A DNA stretch of 64,000 nt from Pelotomaculum sp. PtaB.Bin104 (GCA_002067205.1 MVQL01000209.1:1-64000); one strand, 5' to 3'; shown: positions 46,750 through 56,681, numbered from the stretch's first letter. Numbers and translations: made by a program. The notes: generated by a model from the sequence alone, not told the origin.

Positions 46750-48738
46750 ATGTCCTTTAACGGACCAAAACCACCTTTTGACTTTCATAATAGAGCTGAG
46801 TTTCCTGCAAGGCTTGCCGATTGGATTGGACATGTCTTTTACGATGTCCTGCCCAAGCACGGCTATGAGATACGTGAGGAGCAAATATTCACCGCCTATC
46901 AGCTGGCAGACGCCGTAGGCAAGCATAAGATCCACTTTGCTGAGGCCGGACCCGGTACCGGCAAGACTTTTGCCTATTTGCTCTCCGCTATCGCTTATGC
47001 CCGACTGATGGGAAAGCCTGTGGTGATTGCTTGCGCATCCACAGCGCTGCAAGAACAACTTACCGGGGTCGACGGGGATATCAACACCCTGTCCCGCCTG
47101 TTAGGCCTTGATGTTGATGCCCGCATGGCGAAGGACCCGCGGCAGTTTGTCTGCGACGTTAAAATCAACAGGCTTTTTAATGCTCATACCAAAAAACTGG
47201 GGGATTCTCTCAGCGAAGTGCTGGCCTGGGCCAAGCAAACGGACCGGGGCGAGCGTGCGGAAATTCCGCATGTACCCGACCGGGTGTGGGCGGATGTGGC
47301 CTGGGATGAATTCAGTTCCTGCGAGTCCTGTTCCTCCCGGGGTTTTTGCCGGCTGGTTAAGGCCAGGGAGCATTACCGGCCGGCCCGGGACTTGATAGTA
47401 AGCAACCATGGAATTTTCTTTGACGACCTTTGGACGAGAAAAGAGCGGATTGCAGACGGGAAGCCGCCGCTCCTGCCCGCTTACGCGGCGGTTATTTTTG
47501 ACGAAGGACATAAAGTCCTGCTCCCAGCGGCGATGAGGGCAGGCCGCCAGCTTGATCAGGCGGGCATTGCCGGCATGCTTTCCTTCCTCGAAAAGATCCA
47601 AGGAGCCAGGACTGCCCTGCTTTCTGCTGCCTTTGCGGCCCAATTAGCCGATACCAGGTTTTTTGAATACCTCCACCAGACTGCCCTCCAGGCAGATGAG
47701 CGTGCAGACAGGCTGGCCGTCCGGATTGATCAGCAACTCCTGAACAATGCGAATACTCTGCGCCGCGCTCTCGACATCCTGAGCTTTGAGCTGCAAAACG
47801 AGCAGGAGATGCATATCCGGTCACTGTCCGGCGCAAGAATGCAAACCTATGAGGCTCGAATCGAACAGGCGACTGCTGCCCTGGACCGGTTTTGCCGGAA
47901 CCAGGGCGAAGATACCATTGTTTGGGTCGGGCGGGAGGACGACAGCTTTTGGGTCGTCCCCCGGGATCTGAGCAGCATGTTAAAAGAACATCTCTACGCA
48001 CAGAAAATTCCGGTAGTATTCTCCTCAGCAACCTTGAGCCTCGGAGGAGACTTCACTTACATAGGACGCACACTCGGGTTAGAGCACCCCTCCGTCTCCT
48101 CTGTGGGCAGTTCTTTTGATTATGAAAAGCAGGTTCAAATCTACCTGCCCCGGCGTTTTCCACCCAGCGATCAGGAAGCATCTTTTGCGCTTGCGCTTAG
48201 GCATCTGGGTTCACTTTTACGGCTTTCCAGGGGCAGGGCCCTGGTGCTGACCGCAAGTCCAGCCGATGTAAAAAGAATCCGCACAGGTCTAAAAGCTTTT
48301 AGCCTGCCTTTTAATTTGCTGTGTGAGGATAGTGGTGAACGCGGTCACTTAATCCGGAGCTTCCGTGAAGATATCTCGTCGGTGCTCGTCGGCGCCGGCT
48401 TCTGGGAGGGCATCGACGTTCCCGGAGAATCCATCTCGCTGCTGATAATCTGGCGGCTTCCTTTTCCGTCGAACGACCCGTTAATTGAAGCTCGGCGTCA
48501 AGAGGTCCAGGAGCAGGGACTTAACCCGGTGACCGAGGTAGACTACCCGGAAATGGGCCTGAAGTTAAAACAAGGCTGCGGCAGGCTCATCCGAAAAAGT
48601 GATGATCGGGGGGTGATTGCCATCCTTGATCCGGTGCTGGGAATGCCCTGGCAGCAGGTGACAATGGAAGCTCTACCCGCTGGAGCCAAAGTCGTTTACC
48701 GGCAGGAGGACCTTACTGTCCTGAGTTCAAAGCCATAA
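46750..48738 (+). CDS. DinG/XPD-type ATP-dependent DNA helicase
   Basis: The 662-residue superfamily-2 helicase has Walker A in AEAGPGTGKT and a motif II of DEGH in VIFDEGHK instead of the usual DEAH. A Fe-S cluster domain has four candidate Cys, one in FVCDVK and three in CESCSSRGFC. The C-terminal RecA-like half carries motif V (GFWEGIDVPGE) and motif VI (QGCGRLIR). DinG proteins unwind R-loops and forked DNA 5'-3' and help clear replication blocks. No exonuclease domain is fused. The ATG start at 46750 has GGGGG 6 bases before it. It is upstream of rnhB, which also acts on RNA:DNA hybrids. Confidence 0.92.
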   Translation: MSFNGPKPPFDFHNRAEFPARLADWIGHVFYDVLPKHGYEIREEQIFTAYQLADAVGKHKIHFAEAGPGTGKTFAYLLSAIAYARLMGKPVVIACASTALQEQLTGVDGDINTLSRLLGLDVDARMAKDPRQFVCDVKINRLFNAHTKKLGDSLSEVLAWAKQTDRGERAEIPHVPDRVWADVAWDEFSSCESCSSRGFCRLVKAREHYRPARDLIVSNHGIFFDDLWTRKERIADGKPPLLPAYAAVIFDEGHKVLLPAAMRAGRQLDQAGIAGMLSFLEKIQGARTALLSAAFAAQLADTRFFEYLHQTALQADERADRLAVRIDQQLLNNANTLRRALDILSFELQNEQEMHIRSLSGARMQTYEARIEQATAALDRFCRNQGEDTIVWVGREDDSFWVVPRDLSSMLKEHLYAQKIPVVFSSATLSLGGDFTYIGRTLGLEHPSVSSVGSSFDYEKQVQIYLPRRFPPSDQEASFALALRHLGSLLRLSRGRALVLTASPADVKRIRTGLKAFSLPFNLLCEDSGERGHLIRSFREDISSVLVGAGFWEGIDVPGESISLLIIWRLPFPSNDPLIEARRQEVQEQGLNPVTEVDYPEMGLKLKQGCGRLIRKSDDRGVIAILDPVLGMPWQQVTMEALPAGAKVVYRQEDLTVLSSKP

Positions 48739-49178
48739 CGTGACCAAAATGCACTGAAGGTTCCTTAAAATCGAAACGATCCTCTCTATCAATAGTAATC
48801 TCCCACCTAAATGCGCTGAAAAGGTCATTTTTTTTGCCTGCCAGCCACTGGCGGGCAAAAGCAATAATATGCGATGCTCTTTTCTCATGTCACGACTGTT
48901 CTAAACACGACCCGGCTCAGGCGGGTGTCAAGAGTATCCTAATCGGACCACCGGTTATGATTTGATGCCCAAGCTTCATAATATAAGAATTATTATGCCT
49001 AAAGCGCGCATTTTAAAAGATCCAGCTACCCGAAAGGACAAATGCTTCATTGAAAAATTAACACCTGTTAAGGTGGTCAATCTTTTGTTCAATAAAAATA
49101 ATTTATCAAGCAGGAATTTACAGGCAACATGCGAAAACTTACCTTATCGTATTTGTTTCTTTTATGGAGGCTATTTCA
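48739..49178. other. dinG-rnhB intergenic region
   Basis: About 440 bp. An imperfect GC-rich hairpin (near 48836-48859) follows eight T rather than preceding them, so it is not a plus-strand terminator. A frame at 48962-49207 overlaps rnhB and has no SD. No other element recognised. Confidence 0.45.
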
Positions 49179-49970
49179 TTGGATCTATCCACTTTGTCCA
49201 TTATTGAAATTAAAAGACTGGTCTCCTCCGAAGGGGCCAGCCAGGAAATGATCCAAGCTATGTCCGCAGATCCAAGAACCGGTGTCAGGGAGCTTGCCCT
49301 CCGGTTAAAGCGAGCGGACTCGGCCAGGGAAGCGGAGATAAAGCGCCTTGAAAAATTGTTCATTTATGAGGATGAGTTAAGAGCCGGGGGCCATTACCTG
49401 GTGGCGGGTGTGGATGAAGCGGGACGGGGCCCGCTGGCCGGGCCTGTGGTGGCAGGCGCCGTAATTTTACCCCGGGAGGTATGTCTGCCCGGGTTAAACG
49501 ATTCAAAAAAATTAACGCCGACCAAGCGGGAAATTCTAGAATTTCAAATTAAAGAAGCGGCTTTAGCCTTTGCTGTCGGTGTGTCTACTGTTGAGGAAAT
49601 TTATGAGGTAAATATACACCATGCCGGCCTGACGGCCATGCGCCGGGCTGTTTCGCTGCTCAAAGTAAAACCAACCTATGTCCTGGTAGATGGATTTCGC
49701 ATCGAGCGGTTGGAATTGCCACAAAAACATCTCATTGGCGGTGACAGACTTAGCGCTTCGATCGCTGCGGCATCTATCCTGGCCAAGGTGCAGAGGGACC
49801 GGCTCATGGATATTTATCATGAGAAATACCCGGAATACGGCTTTAAAAATCACAAGGGCTATGCGACTCCAGAGCACTTGAGCGCACTGGTACGTTACGG
49901 ACCTTGTCCCATTCACAGGGCCGGCTACCAGCCGGTAAAGACTTATGCCAGAGCGCAGGAAAGCAGCTAG
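49179..49970 (+). CDS. rnhB: Ribonuclease HII
   Basis: The enzyme removes ribonucleotides from DNA and cuts RNA:DNA hybrids. The 263-residue protein has an N-terminal extension of about 70 residues, as in Bacillus RnhB, followed by the catalytic core: GVDEAGRGPLAGPVVAGA supplies the first Asp-Glu, and LVDGF and the later acidic residues complete the DEDD site; the GR-rich hybrid-sensing loop is present. The TTG start at 49179 has GGAGG 8 bases upstream. Co-directional with dinG and yraN. Confidence 0.97.
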   Translation: MDLSTLSIIEIKRLVSSEGASQEMIQAMSADPRTGVRELALRLKRADSAREAEIKRLEKLFIYEDELRAGGHYLVAGVDEAGRGPLAGPVVAGAVILPREVCLPGLNDSKKLTPTKREILEFQIKEAALAFAVGVSTVEEIYEVNIHHAGLTAMRRAVSLLKVKPTYVLVDGFRIERLELPQKHLIGGDRLSASIAAASILAKVQRDRLMDIYHEKYPEYGFKNHKGYATPEHLSALVRYGPCPIHRAGYQPVKTYARAQESS

Positions 49971-50064
49971 TTTTGTATTATTTATCTAGGATGCACCTGG
50001 ACATTGACATTTGTCTATCACCGGTTCGCAACACCAAGTTTACAAAAATACAGGTGGTAACCGC

Positions 50065-50430
50065 ATGACAATGCAGCGCAAGATGCTGGGACAACTGGGC
50101 GAGGCTGTCGCGACAAAATATCTTGAAAAAGACGGCTATCAAATAATAGAAAGAAATTACCGCTGCCGTCTCGGCGAGATAGACATAATTGCGCAAGATC
50201 GGGACGATTTTCTTGTATTTGTGGAAGTCAAGTCGAGAAGCGGGGACAAGTACGGCCTGGCTCAGGAAAGCGTTAACGGGCAGAAACAATTTAAACTGCG
50301 TCAGTTAGCATGGAACTACCTGAAGAAGAGCGGTAAAACCGGCTGCAAGTGCCGGTTTGATGTGATTGCAATTTTATTCGACAGCAATAACACAGTAAAA
50401 AGGCTTGAACATATTGAAAACGCCTTTTAA
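50065..50430 (+). CDS. UPF0102/YraN family nuclease-like protein
   Basis: The 121-residue protein has the YraN pattern: GQLGEAVATKYLEKDGYQIIERNYRCRLGEIDIIAQD and VFVEVKSR, in which GEIDI...EVK forms a nuclease-like (Holliday-junction-resolvase fold) acidic site. Activity is unproven. Its usual neighbours are rnhB and comM, as here. The ATG at 50065 has AGGTGG upstream. It lies 94 bp after rnhB. Confidence 0.93.
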   Translation: MTMQRKMLGQLGEAVATKYLEKDGYQIIERNYRCRLGEIDIIAQDRDDFLVFVEVKSRSGDKYGLAQESVNGQKQFKLRQLAWNYLKKSGKTGCKCRFDVIAILFDSNNTVKRLEHIENAF

Positions 50431-50590
50431 CGGAAGCTCTTCTTTTTTGTTAGGGAATATTTCTTCTTTCACCTTAAACCACCATTTATATAATTCACCA
50501 GCCTAATTTTCTCTCGCCCAAGCATTCACGACAATCCCTTGTATTAAATATTATAGCTGTTCTTTCATACTTTATCGTTACACCAAAGCT

Positions 50591-52147
50591 TTAAATTAAC
50601 TGGTGCCTGTCCAGAGCCCGGTACTGAATGGCCTCGGCCAACTGAGTCTCACCAATTAGTTCCTGACCGTCAATGTCTGCGATGGTCCGGCTTACTTTTA
50701 GGATCCGGTCATGACTGCGGGCGCTTAGCGATAAATGTTTGAAGGCTTCTTCAAGCAGGCGGCGGGCCGGTTTGGTCAGCTTGCAAAAGCTGCGCACTTC
50801 TTTGGGCCCCATCCGGGCATTGCAGGACGACGCTGCCTGCCGGCTGGCGGGGTTGCCTTCCAGGTCGAATCTCTCCCGCTGGCGCGCCCTGGCGGCCTCC
50901 ACTCTTATTTTAATTGCTGCAGACCCCTCCGGCTTTTCACCGGTGGCGATTTCCTCGTAGGATAGCCTGGGCACTTCAATGTGGATATCGATACGATCTA
51001 AAAGAGGTCCTGATAAGCGGGAAATGTATCGCTCCACTTGATAGGGGGTGCATTTGCATTCCCTGACGGAATCACCGTAATAACCGCAGGGGCAGGGGTT
51101 GCATGCAGCCACAAGCATCAGGCCGGCTGGATAGGTGATGCTGGAGTTAACCCGTGATATTGTCACATTGCCGTCTTCTAAAGGCTGCCGCAGGGCCTCC
51201 AGGGCATCTTTATGAAACTCCGGAATTTCGTCCATGAATAACACCCCGTTATGCGCCAGCGATACCTCGCCTGGTTTTGGCGACCTGCCTCCGCCAACAA
51301 TGCTGACTGTGGAGGCAGTATGGTGTGGAGAGCGAAAAGGGCGCCTGGTCACGAGCGGCCGACCGGGCGGCAACAGGCCGGCCAGGCTGTGGATTTTGGT
51401 TGCCTCGATCGCTTCGGGAAAAGTAAGATCCGGCAGGATCCCTGGCAGTCGCCTGGCCAGCATGGTCTTGCCCGATCCGGGACTACCCAGCATCAGTATG
51501 TTGTGCCCACCAGCAGCGGCTACCTCCAGGGCCCGCCTGGCCGCGTGCTGTCCTCTTACATCGGCGAAGTCAAGCTCCGCACCCATGGGAGAGGCCAACA
51601 ACTTGGTTATGTCCTGCTTAAAAGGCGAGATGTAAATTTCCCCGCTTAAGAATCCGATCAGCTCAGCCAGGGTCCCGGCGGGGAATATATTTACATCTTC
51701 AACCAGCGCTGCCTCTCCGGCATTGTCCGCCGGGACGATCACATCTTCCAGGCCTGCTTCCCTAGCCGCCAGGACATTGGGAAGCAGGCCGGAAACGGGC
51801 CTCAAGGAGCCGTTCAGCGACAGCTCACCCAGATAAACAAATTTGCTGCAACTTACCGGATCTACCTGCCCGGTGGCGGCAAGGATCCCAATGGCGATGG
51901 GCAGGTCGTAAACCGGTCCTTCTTTCTTTATATCGGCCGGAGCGAGATTTACGGTGATTCGCTTAACCGGGAATTCAAAGCCGGAATTTTTTATGGCGGC
52001 GCGGACACGGTCCTTAGCCTCCCGGACGGAGGCATCAGGCAGGCCAACCAGGTCAAAACTGGGGAGACCTCTTGATACGTCTACTTCAACATTAACAATC
52101 TGGCCTTCAAGTCCGTGGAGAGCGGTGCTTTTTACGATAGTGATCAT
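50591..52147 (-). CDS. comM: YifB/ComM family Mg-chelatase-like ATPase
   Basis: The 518-residue protein has an N-terminal ChlI-like domain (about 1-170; MITIVKSTALHGLEGQIVNVEVDVSRG shared with YifB proteins), an AAA+ core with Walker A GSPGSGKT and Walker B LFMDEIPEF, and a C-terminal domain with the Cys set CNPCPCGYYG. ComM is a hexameric helicase that drives branch migration during natural transformation in other bacteria. ATG start behind GTGAGG. It is convergent with yraN over a 160-bp gap. It faces away from the rnhB-yraN pair, unlike many relatives that have all in one direction. Confidence 0.95.
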   Translation of the reverse strand: MITIVKSTALHGLEGQIVNVEVDVSRGLPSFDLVGLPDASVREAKDRVRAAIKNSGFEFPVKRITVNLAPADIKKEGPVYDLPIAIGILAATGQVDPVSCSKFVYLGELSLNGSLRPVSGLLPNVLAAREAGLEDVIVPADNAGEAALVEDVNIFPAGTLAELIGFLSGEIYISPFKQDITKLLASPMGAELDFADVRGQHAARRALEVAAAGGHNILMLGSPGSGKTMLARRLPGILPDLTFPEAIEATKIHSLAGLLPPGRPLVTRRPFRSPHHTASTVSIVGGGRSPKPGEVSLAHNGVLFMDEIPEFHKDALEALRQPLEDGNVTISRVNSSITYPAGLMLVAACNPCPCGYYGDSVRECKCTPYQVERYISRLSGPLLDRIDIHIEVPRLSYEEIATGEKPEGSAAIKIRVEAARARQRERFDLEGNPASRQAASSCNARMGPKEVRSFCKLTKPARRLLEEAFKHLSLSARSHDRILKVSRTIADIDGQELIGETQLAEAIQYRALDRHQLI

Positions 52148-52281
52148 ACAAGCCTCACGAAAATTTATTTATGTAGGGTATCTTTCTACGATTTTTTAAC
52201 TTATCCTGCCTGTTGCACCAATTTACCACAGTGGTGTTCAATTAGTTTAAAGAATAATTAACTGTAATTACCTGCCAGCAT

Positions 52282-52306
52282 AAAAAGAGACAGGGAATTA
52301 TCCCTG
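52282..52306 (-). terminator. Terminator after rbgA
   Basis: A 6-bp GC-rich stem (52306-52301 with 52296-52291), 4-nt loop, then TCTCTTTTT (minus strand). Confidence 0.75.
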
Positions 52307-52370
52307 CCCACTTGTCCACTTTCTGTAGTGCCCCTTTAGTGTCTATGTGTTTATTATTAATATGTAAGGA

Positions 52371-53219
52371 CTAATTCTTTGGCTGCTCGAGCGTTATCTG
52401 TCCGAACTTGCCCTCGCGGAATTCCTTCATCACGTTTTGGGCGGCCTTTAATAGGTCCACAGTTCCGCCTGTTCCGATAAACCCCCGGCTTTTGCCGATC
52501 AGCTCGAGCAGTTCACCTGCATCCTCCGGCAAAGCTTGCAGTTTATAGCGTTCTATGACTGCTTCGGGATAGTTCTTCGCCAGTAGTAAGATCAACCATC
52601 CTGCTACGTCATACAGGTTAAAAACCTCTTCTTTAATGGCGCCGGTGACAGCAAGCCGGAGGGCAGTTTCGGGGTCCTCCAGCTTTGGCCACAAAATACC
52701 GGGGGTGTCCAGCAGCTCAAGGTTATCAGCCACCCTGATCCATTGCTGGCCCCGGGTTACGCCCGGCTTATAGCCGGTTTTGGCCACATTCCGGCTGATC
52801 AGCTTATTGATCAAGTATGACTTTCCCACATTGGGAATCCCGAGGATCATACAGCGTGCCGCCCGGGGCCGCCTGCCGGCTGATTCCAGTCTAGCCATTT
52901 TAGCTTTGACCAACTGCCGGACCAGTGCCGGTATCTCCCGCACCCCCCTGCCCCGGATCAGGTCAACGGCAACGGCGGAAAAACCTGCTTTTTTAAACTC
53001 CTCGAGCCATCGTCTGGTGAGCTCCGGATCAGCTAGATCGCTCTTATTTAACACGATCAACCTGGGCAGGTGTCCGGCTAATTCCTTTAGATCATGGTTG
53101 CGGCTGCTGGCGGGAATCCTGGCATCGAGCACCTCGATCACCACATCAACCAGCTTTAAGCTTTCCTTTACTATTCTTTTGGCTTTGGCCATATGGCCGG
53201 GGTACCAGTTAATATCCAT
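52371..53219 (-). CDS. rbgA: Ribosome biogenesis GTPase RbgA (YlqF)
   Basis: A circularly permuted GTPase of 282 residues acting late in 50S assembly. The G4 motif NKSD precedes G1 GIPNVGKS and then G3 DTPG, as in the family. The N-terminal segment MDINWYPGHMAKAKRIVKE is diagnostic. The last 100 residues form the ANTAR-like rRNA-binding region. It starts 2 bp after the lepB stop, so the two are likely translated together. It ends the ylxM-to-rbgA operon. Confidence 0.97.
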   Translation of the reverse strand: MDINWYPGHMAKAKRIVKESLKLVDVVIEVLDARIPASSRNHDLKELAGHLPRLIVLNKSDLADPELTRRWLEEFKKAGFSAVAVDLIRGRGVREIPALVRQLVKAKMARLESAGRRPRAARCMILGIPNVGKSYLINKLISRNVAKTGYKPGVTRGQQWIRVADNLELLDTPGILWPKLEDPETALRLAVTGAIKEEVFNLYDVAGWLILLLAKNYPEAVIERYKLQALPEDAGELLELIGKSRGFIGTGGTVDLLKAAQNVMKEFREGKFGQITLEQPKN

Positions 53220-53221
53220 AA

Positions 53222-53764
53222 TTAATGCACCGTGGTTGCGCGGTCCAGCGGCCAGTAGATCACTACTGCCTTGCCCACAATTAAATTTTCAGGCAAAAAA
53301 CCCCAAAACCGGCTGTCTTCACTGTTGTTCCTGTTGTCGCCCAACATAAAATAACTGCCGGCAGGTACTTCTACAGGACCGAAATCTTTAAATCGCAAGC
53401 CCTGGGGCAGATAGTCTTCCGCCACCAGCTGGTTGTTGATATAAAGCTTGCTGTTTTTAATCGAAACCGTTTCTCCACCTACTGCAATCAGTCTTTTCAC
53501 AAAGTTTCTTTTTGGGTCGAGCGGGTATTTAAAAACGATAATGTCCCCCCGTTTTGGCTCTTGAAATCGGTAATTCAACTTGCTCACAATAATCCGGTCA
53601 TTTTCCTGTAAGGTCGGCTCCATCGAACCGGAGGGAATATAAAAGGGTTCCAGTATAAACAGCCTGATAATTACGGCCAGGATGACCGCAATTACAACAG
53701 ATTCTATAATTTCACGGTAAAATGGCTTTTTTATTTCTGAAGACCCCTCTTGGTGGCTATCCAC
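53222..53764 (-). CDS. lepB: Signal peptidase I
   Basis: A 180-residue single-pass membrane serine protease that cleaves signal peptides outside the membrane. It has an N-terminal helix (about 22-38), catalytic Ser47 in PSGSMEPT, catalytic Lys90 in FVKRLIAVGG and the GDNRNNSEDSR box. Size and single helix are typical of Gram-positive SipS types. GTG start with AGGGGG upstream. Located between rplS and rbgA as in Desulfotomaculum and Bacillus relatives. Confidence 0.96.
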   Translation of the reverse strand: MDSHQEGSSEIKKPFYREIIESVVIAVILAVIIRLFILEPFYIPSGSMEPTLQENDRIIVSKLNYRFQEPKRGDIIVFKYPLDPKRNFVKRLIAVGGETVSIKNSKLYINNQLVAEDYLPQGLRFKDFGPVEVPAGSYFMLGDNRNNSEDSRFWGFLPENLIVGKAVVIYWPLDRATTVH

Positions 53765-53874
53765 TTTGCTGCCCCCTTTAAAAAGAAAGGAAAAACGTTT
53801 AAAAATACAATAGTTAGATTAATAGTTTAACCAAACCCCAAATTTTATAATTTTATGCTGTTATGGCCGAAAAG

Positions 53875-53908
53875 AAAAAATAGGGACTGCAACCTTTGCC
53901 CAGTCCCT
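53875..53908 (-). terminator. rplS terminator
   Basis: An 8-bp stem (53908-53901 with 53889-53882), 11-nt loop, then T run (53880-53875) after the A at 53881. It lies between rplS and lepB, so lepB-rbgA may need their own promoter or read-through. Confidence 0.8.
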
Positions 53909-53914
53909 TTCCTT

Positions 53915-54268
53915 TTACCTTCTTATATCACGCTTATCCTGGATCCGGGCAGCCTTACCGCGCAGCTTGCGCAGGTAATACAACCTGGCCCGGCGCACCC
54001 GGCCTCGTCTCATCACTTCAATGCGCTCAATTTTCGGGGTGTGCAGCGGGAAGGTTCTTTCTACACCCACGCCGTAGGAAACACGCCGGACGGTGAATGT
54101 CTCGCTGAGGCCGCCGCCCCTGCGCCTGATGACCACACCTTCGAAAATCTGGATTCTTTCCCGGCCGCCCTCAACCACCTTAACGTGCACACGGACGGTG
54201 TCCCCCGGGTTAAAGTTCACTATATCCTTCCGGGTTTGTTCCTGTTCAATGATATTGATTAGATTCAT
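53915..54268 (-). CDS. rplS: 50S ribosomal protein L19
   Basis: A 117-residue L19, complete: [27 protein letters not shown] at the N-terminus and [24 protein letters not shown] in the middle, ending with a basic tail. It bridges 50S and 30S near the 16S rRNA. The ATG at 54268 has GGAGGG upstream and aligns with known starts. Lies 94 bp after trmD. Confidence 0.98.
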   Translation of the reverse strand: MNLINIIEQEQTRKDIVNFNPGDTVRVHVKVVEGGRERIQIFEGVVIRRRGGGLSETFTVRRVSYGVGVERTFPLHTPKIERIEVMRRGRVRRARLYYLRKLRGKAARIQDKRDIRR

Positions 54269-54362
54269 AAGAGAAGTTCCCTCCTTCCATAATAAAGCTA
54301 ACAAAAGAAATTATAGCATAACTTTTTTAAATACAGCAATAATTAACGTGTCAGGGTTCAAA

Positions 54363-55118
54363 CTAACCTAAATCCAACCCTCGTAAATCAATTAAAATCT
54401 TTTTTATGATTATTTTGTCTTCAGGCTCTAATTTTGTCTGTGCCAGCAGTTCGGGCCGGCACGCCAGCGTGCGCATGAGCGACTGGCGCCTGCGCCATTT
54501 TCTGATCTCCTCGTGGTGACCGCTTAACAGCACCTCCGGCACCATCAGGCTGCGGTATTCCCTGGGCCTGGTATATTGAGGGTATTCCAGCAAGCCGGCG
54601 CTAAAAGACTCTTCTTCAGAGGAAGTATCCTCTCCCAGCACCCCTGGAATCAGCCTGGCCACTGCATCGGCCACAACCATTGCCGGCAATTCACCTCCGG
54701 TCAAGACATAATCACCGATTGATATTTCATCAGTCACCAACTGCTCCCGCACCCGCTCGTCAATGCCCTCGTAGTGGCCACAAATGATCACCAGGTGTTT
54801 TTCTTGAGCAAGATCGGCGGCCAAGGCCTGGTCAAAGGGCCTTCCTTGCGGGCACATCAACAATACCCGGCTTGGCATTGGACCACGCAAAGCTAAGACA
54901 TGCTCAACCGCGCCAAAAACAGGCTCCGGACCGATTACCATCCCCGCACCACCACCATAGGGTGTATCATCTACTGTGTGGTGCTTATTTGTGGAGAAAT
55001 CCCGGATGTTAAACAGGTTAAATACGATCAGGTCACGTTCTTGCGCCCTCTTTAGAATACTTGAGGTAAGAGGCCCGGTAAACATCTCCGGAAAAAGGGT
55101 TAGAATATCGACGATCAT
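54363..55118 (-). CDS. trmD: tRNA (guanine-N1)-methyltransferase
   Basis: A SPOUT enzyme of 251 residues that makes m1G37 in tRNAs and prevents frameshifts. It shows [10 protein letters not shown] at the start, [12 protein letters not shown], the SAM-binding trefoil-knot blocks [11 protein letters not shown] and [13 protein letters not shown], and a C-terminal DNA/RNA-binding helix domain. Start at the ATG 55118, three codons after an alternative GTG at 55127. It lies 42 bp after rimM. Confidence 0.97.
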   Translation of the reverse strand: MIVDILTLFPEMFTGPLTSSILKRAQERDLIVFNLFNIRDFSTNKHHTVDDTPYGGGAGMVIGPEPVFGAVEHVLALRGPMPSRVLLMCPQGRPFDQALAADLAQEKHLVIICGHYEGIDERVREQLVTDEISIGDYVLTGGELPAMVVADAVARLIPGVLGEDTSSEEESFSAGLLEYPQYTRPREYRSLMVPEVLLSGHHEEIRKWRRRQSLMRTLACRPELLAQTKLEPEDKIIIKKILIDLRGLDLG

Positions 55119-55160
55119 CAGATCCACCGTTTTGTAAACATGATCCAGCCTTAAAGTATT

Positions 55161-55673
55161 TTACAGATCCAGCAATCCCTCCGGTAATTCTACCACCATC
55201 CGCCGTCCGGCCAGGTTAGTGTCTTTAACAACCTTTTTTAACGCCGGAATTAGGATTGGTTTCGCACCGGTTTCAACCACATAAACATCATTTGAGCCGG
55301 TTTGGATCACATCTGTTATTTTACCCAGGTAATTACCGGAACAGTCATATACAGCTATCCCGATCAGGTCAAAAATATAAAAAGTACCTTCCTCAAGCGG
55401 CATCAATTCCTTGCGGGTGACTACCAAAAGGCCCCCCTTAAGTTCCTCGGCAGCATTCATATCCTGGATCTCTTTAAACTGTAAAATAATGAACTTTTTA
55501 TGAGAGTATGAATTCTCTATGTTTAACTGCCGCAGCGAACCATTTGTTAAAACATTGACCCGTTCCATCTGCTGAAAGCGTTCAGGGTAGTCGGTTAACG
55601 GCAGGATCCGTACAGCTCCGCGGTTGCCCTGGGTGTTCAGGATTTTCCCAATATGGATATATTCTTCAGCCAT
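55161..55673 (-). CDS. rimM: 16S rRNA processing protein RimM
   Basis: The 170-residue protein has an N-terminal RimM beta-barrel (about 1-90; [19 protein letters not shown]) and a C-terminal PRC-barrel (about 100-170; [20 protein letters not shown]). RimM binds S19 and helps head assembly of the 30S subunit. ATG with a GGAAGGA SD. In its usual place before trmD. Confidence 0.97.
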   Translation of the reverse strand: MAEEYIHIGKILNTQGNRGAVRILPLTDYPERFQQMERVNVLTNGSLRQLNIENSYSHKKFIILQFKEIQDMNAAEELKGGLLVVTRKELMPLEEGTFYIFDLIGIAVYDCSGNYLGKITDVIQTGSNDVYVVETGAKPILIPALKKVVKDTNLAGRRMVVELPEGLLDL

Positions 55674-55699
55674 TGCTGTTTCCTTCCGGCACCGCCTTC

Positions 55700-56104
55700 T
55701 TACCTGATGGCAGTGATGATTCCATCTTGCAGTACAATTTCAACCCCGAGCACCTGCCGCCAATCGTCACCGACTGCGATCTCTACCGGACTTTCCATTT
55801 TGCCATAAACCACTTCTGAGCCCAGTTCCAGTTGACCCACATTTTTAACCCTGTCGATTAACTGCTGCCGGGTCTCTAGGAGGCGCCGGCGCTCCTGAAT
55901 AATTTGCTGTCCATTTACCTGCAGGCCAGGCTTGCTTTTCTTTTCCATTTCTGCCGCCAGCCGTTTTTCTTGAAAGTCAAGCCGCTGCAGATCAACGTCA
56001 ATCCGGTGGATCGCGCCTTGCAACTCAGCAACTGCGACTTTTTTATAATCGTCGGTAACGATCACCTTGACTAGCACCGGTCTGATCAGGGTCAATTTTT
56101 CCAT
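55700..56104 (-). CDS. ylqD: YlqD family protein
   Basis: The 134-residue protein matches YlqD by place and by form: a beta-stranded N-terminus, a central helical coiled coil (about 30-85) and a C-terminal beta segment ([11 protein letters not shown]). Function is not known; constant association with rimM and the KH protein suggests a ribosome-assembly link. ATG with GGGAGG. Not an RNA-binding domain that I recognise. Confidence 0.85.
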   Translation of the reverse strand: MEKLTLIRPVLVKVIVTDDYKKVAVAELQGAIHRIDVDLQRLDFQEKRLAAEMEKKSKPGLQVNGQQIIQERRRLLETRQQLIDRVKNVGQLELGSEVVYGKMESPVEIAVGDDWRQVLGVEIVLQDGIITAIR

Positions 56105-56133
56105 CCTGGAAAACCTCCCGCCAGTAGCCGCTA

Positions 56134-56361
56134 TTAAATAATCTCAACCAACACTTTCTTTTTTTGCCTGGTAGCCGCTGCCTTGACTACCGTTCGGATA
56201 GCCCTGGCAATACGGCCCTGCTTGCCGATGACTTTTCCCATATCCTCTGGGGCTACTTTAAGTTCCAAAACAATAGTCTTTTCCTTTTCAACAAGCTCTA
56301 CGGTAACTTGATCAGGCTGGTCAACGAGGGCTTTGGCCAGGATTTCTACCAGTTCTTTCAT
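56134..56361 (-). CDS. khpA: KH-domain RNA-binding protein KhpA
   Basis: A 75-residue protein that is one type-II KH domain with the RNA-binding loop [11 protein letters not shown] preceded by VIGKQ. KhpA pairs with KhpB/Jag in other Firmicutes to bind many RNAs and influence cell elongation. ATG start with AGGC/GGGAGG upstream. Sits between rpsP and ylqD as usual. Confidence 0.94.
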   Translation of the reverse strand: MKELVEILAKALVDQPDQVTVELVEKEKTIVLELKVAPEDMGKVIGKQGRIARAIRTVVKAAATRQKKKVLVEII

Positions 56362-56382
56362 AAAAATAGCAGCCTCCCTAAT

Positions 56383-56646
56383 CTATTGACCCTCTACCGG
56401 CGTGCTTTTCAATACACCGGCCTTGTTAAATAATGCTCTGGCCGTATCAGAAAGTTGTACTCCTTTCTTCAGCCACTCCAGCGCCCTTTCCTCGTTAATG
56501 CTGATCACAGCCGGATTTTTCAGCGGATCATAAATGCCGATCTCCTCAATAAAACGGCCATCTCTAGGTGAGCGGGAATCAGCCACCACGATGCGGTAAA
56601 ACGGCTTCTTTTTGGCGCCCATCCTCTTTAAGCGAATTTTGACCAC
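56383..56646 (-). CDS. rpsP: 30S ribosomal protein S16
   Basis: An 87-residue S16 that begins [24 protein letters not shown], a pattern unique to S16, and has the [13 protein letters not shown] block. It stabilises the 5' domain of 16S rRNA. GTG start with AGGGAGG 10 bases upstream. It follows ffh by 35 bp. Confidence 0.98.
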   Translation of the reverse strand: MVKIRLKRMGAKKKPFYRIVVADSRSPRDGRFIEEIGIYDPLKNPAVISINEERALEWLKKGVQLSDTARALFNKAGVLKSTPVEGQ

Positions 56647-56681
56647 GTAAATTTCACCTCCCTGAATTGTTCTCTATAATT

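Noticed and set aside
46474-47058. 194-codon minus-strand frame opposite the start of the DinG gene
   Set aside because: Mirror of a confidently assigned gene; no SD or domain.
48836-48859. GC-rich hairpin after dinG as terminator
   Set aside because: The T run lies before, not after, the stem on the plus strand, and A residues follow on the minus strand.
48962-49207. 81-codon frame before rnhB
   Set aside because: No SD, overlaps rnhB, no protein-like conservation that I can see.
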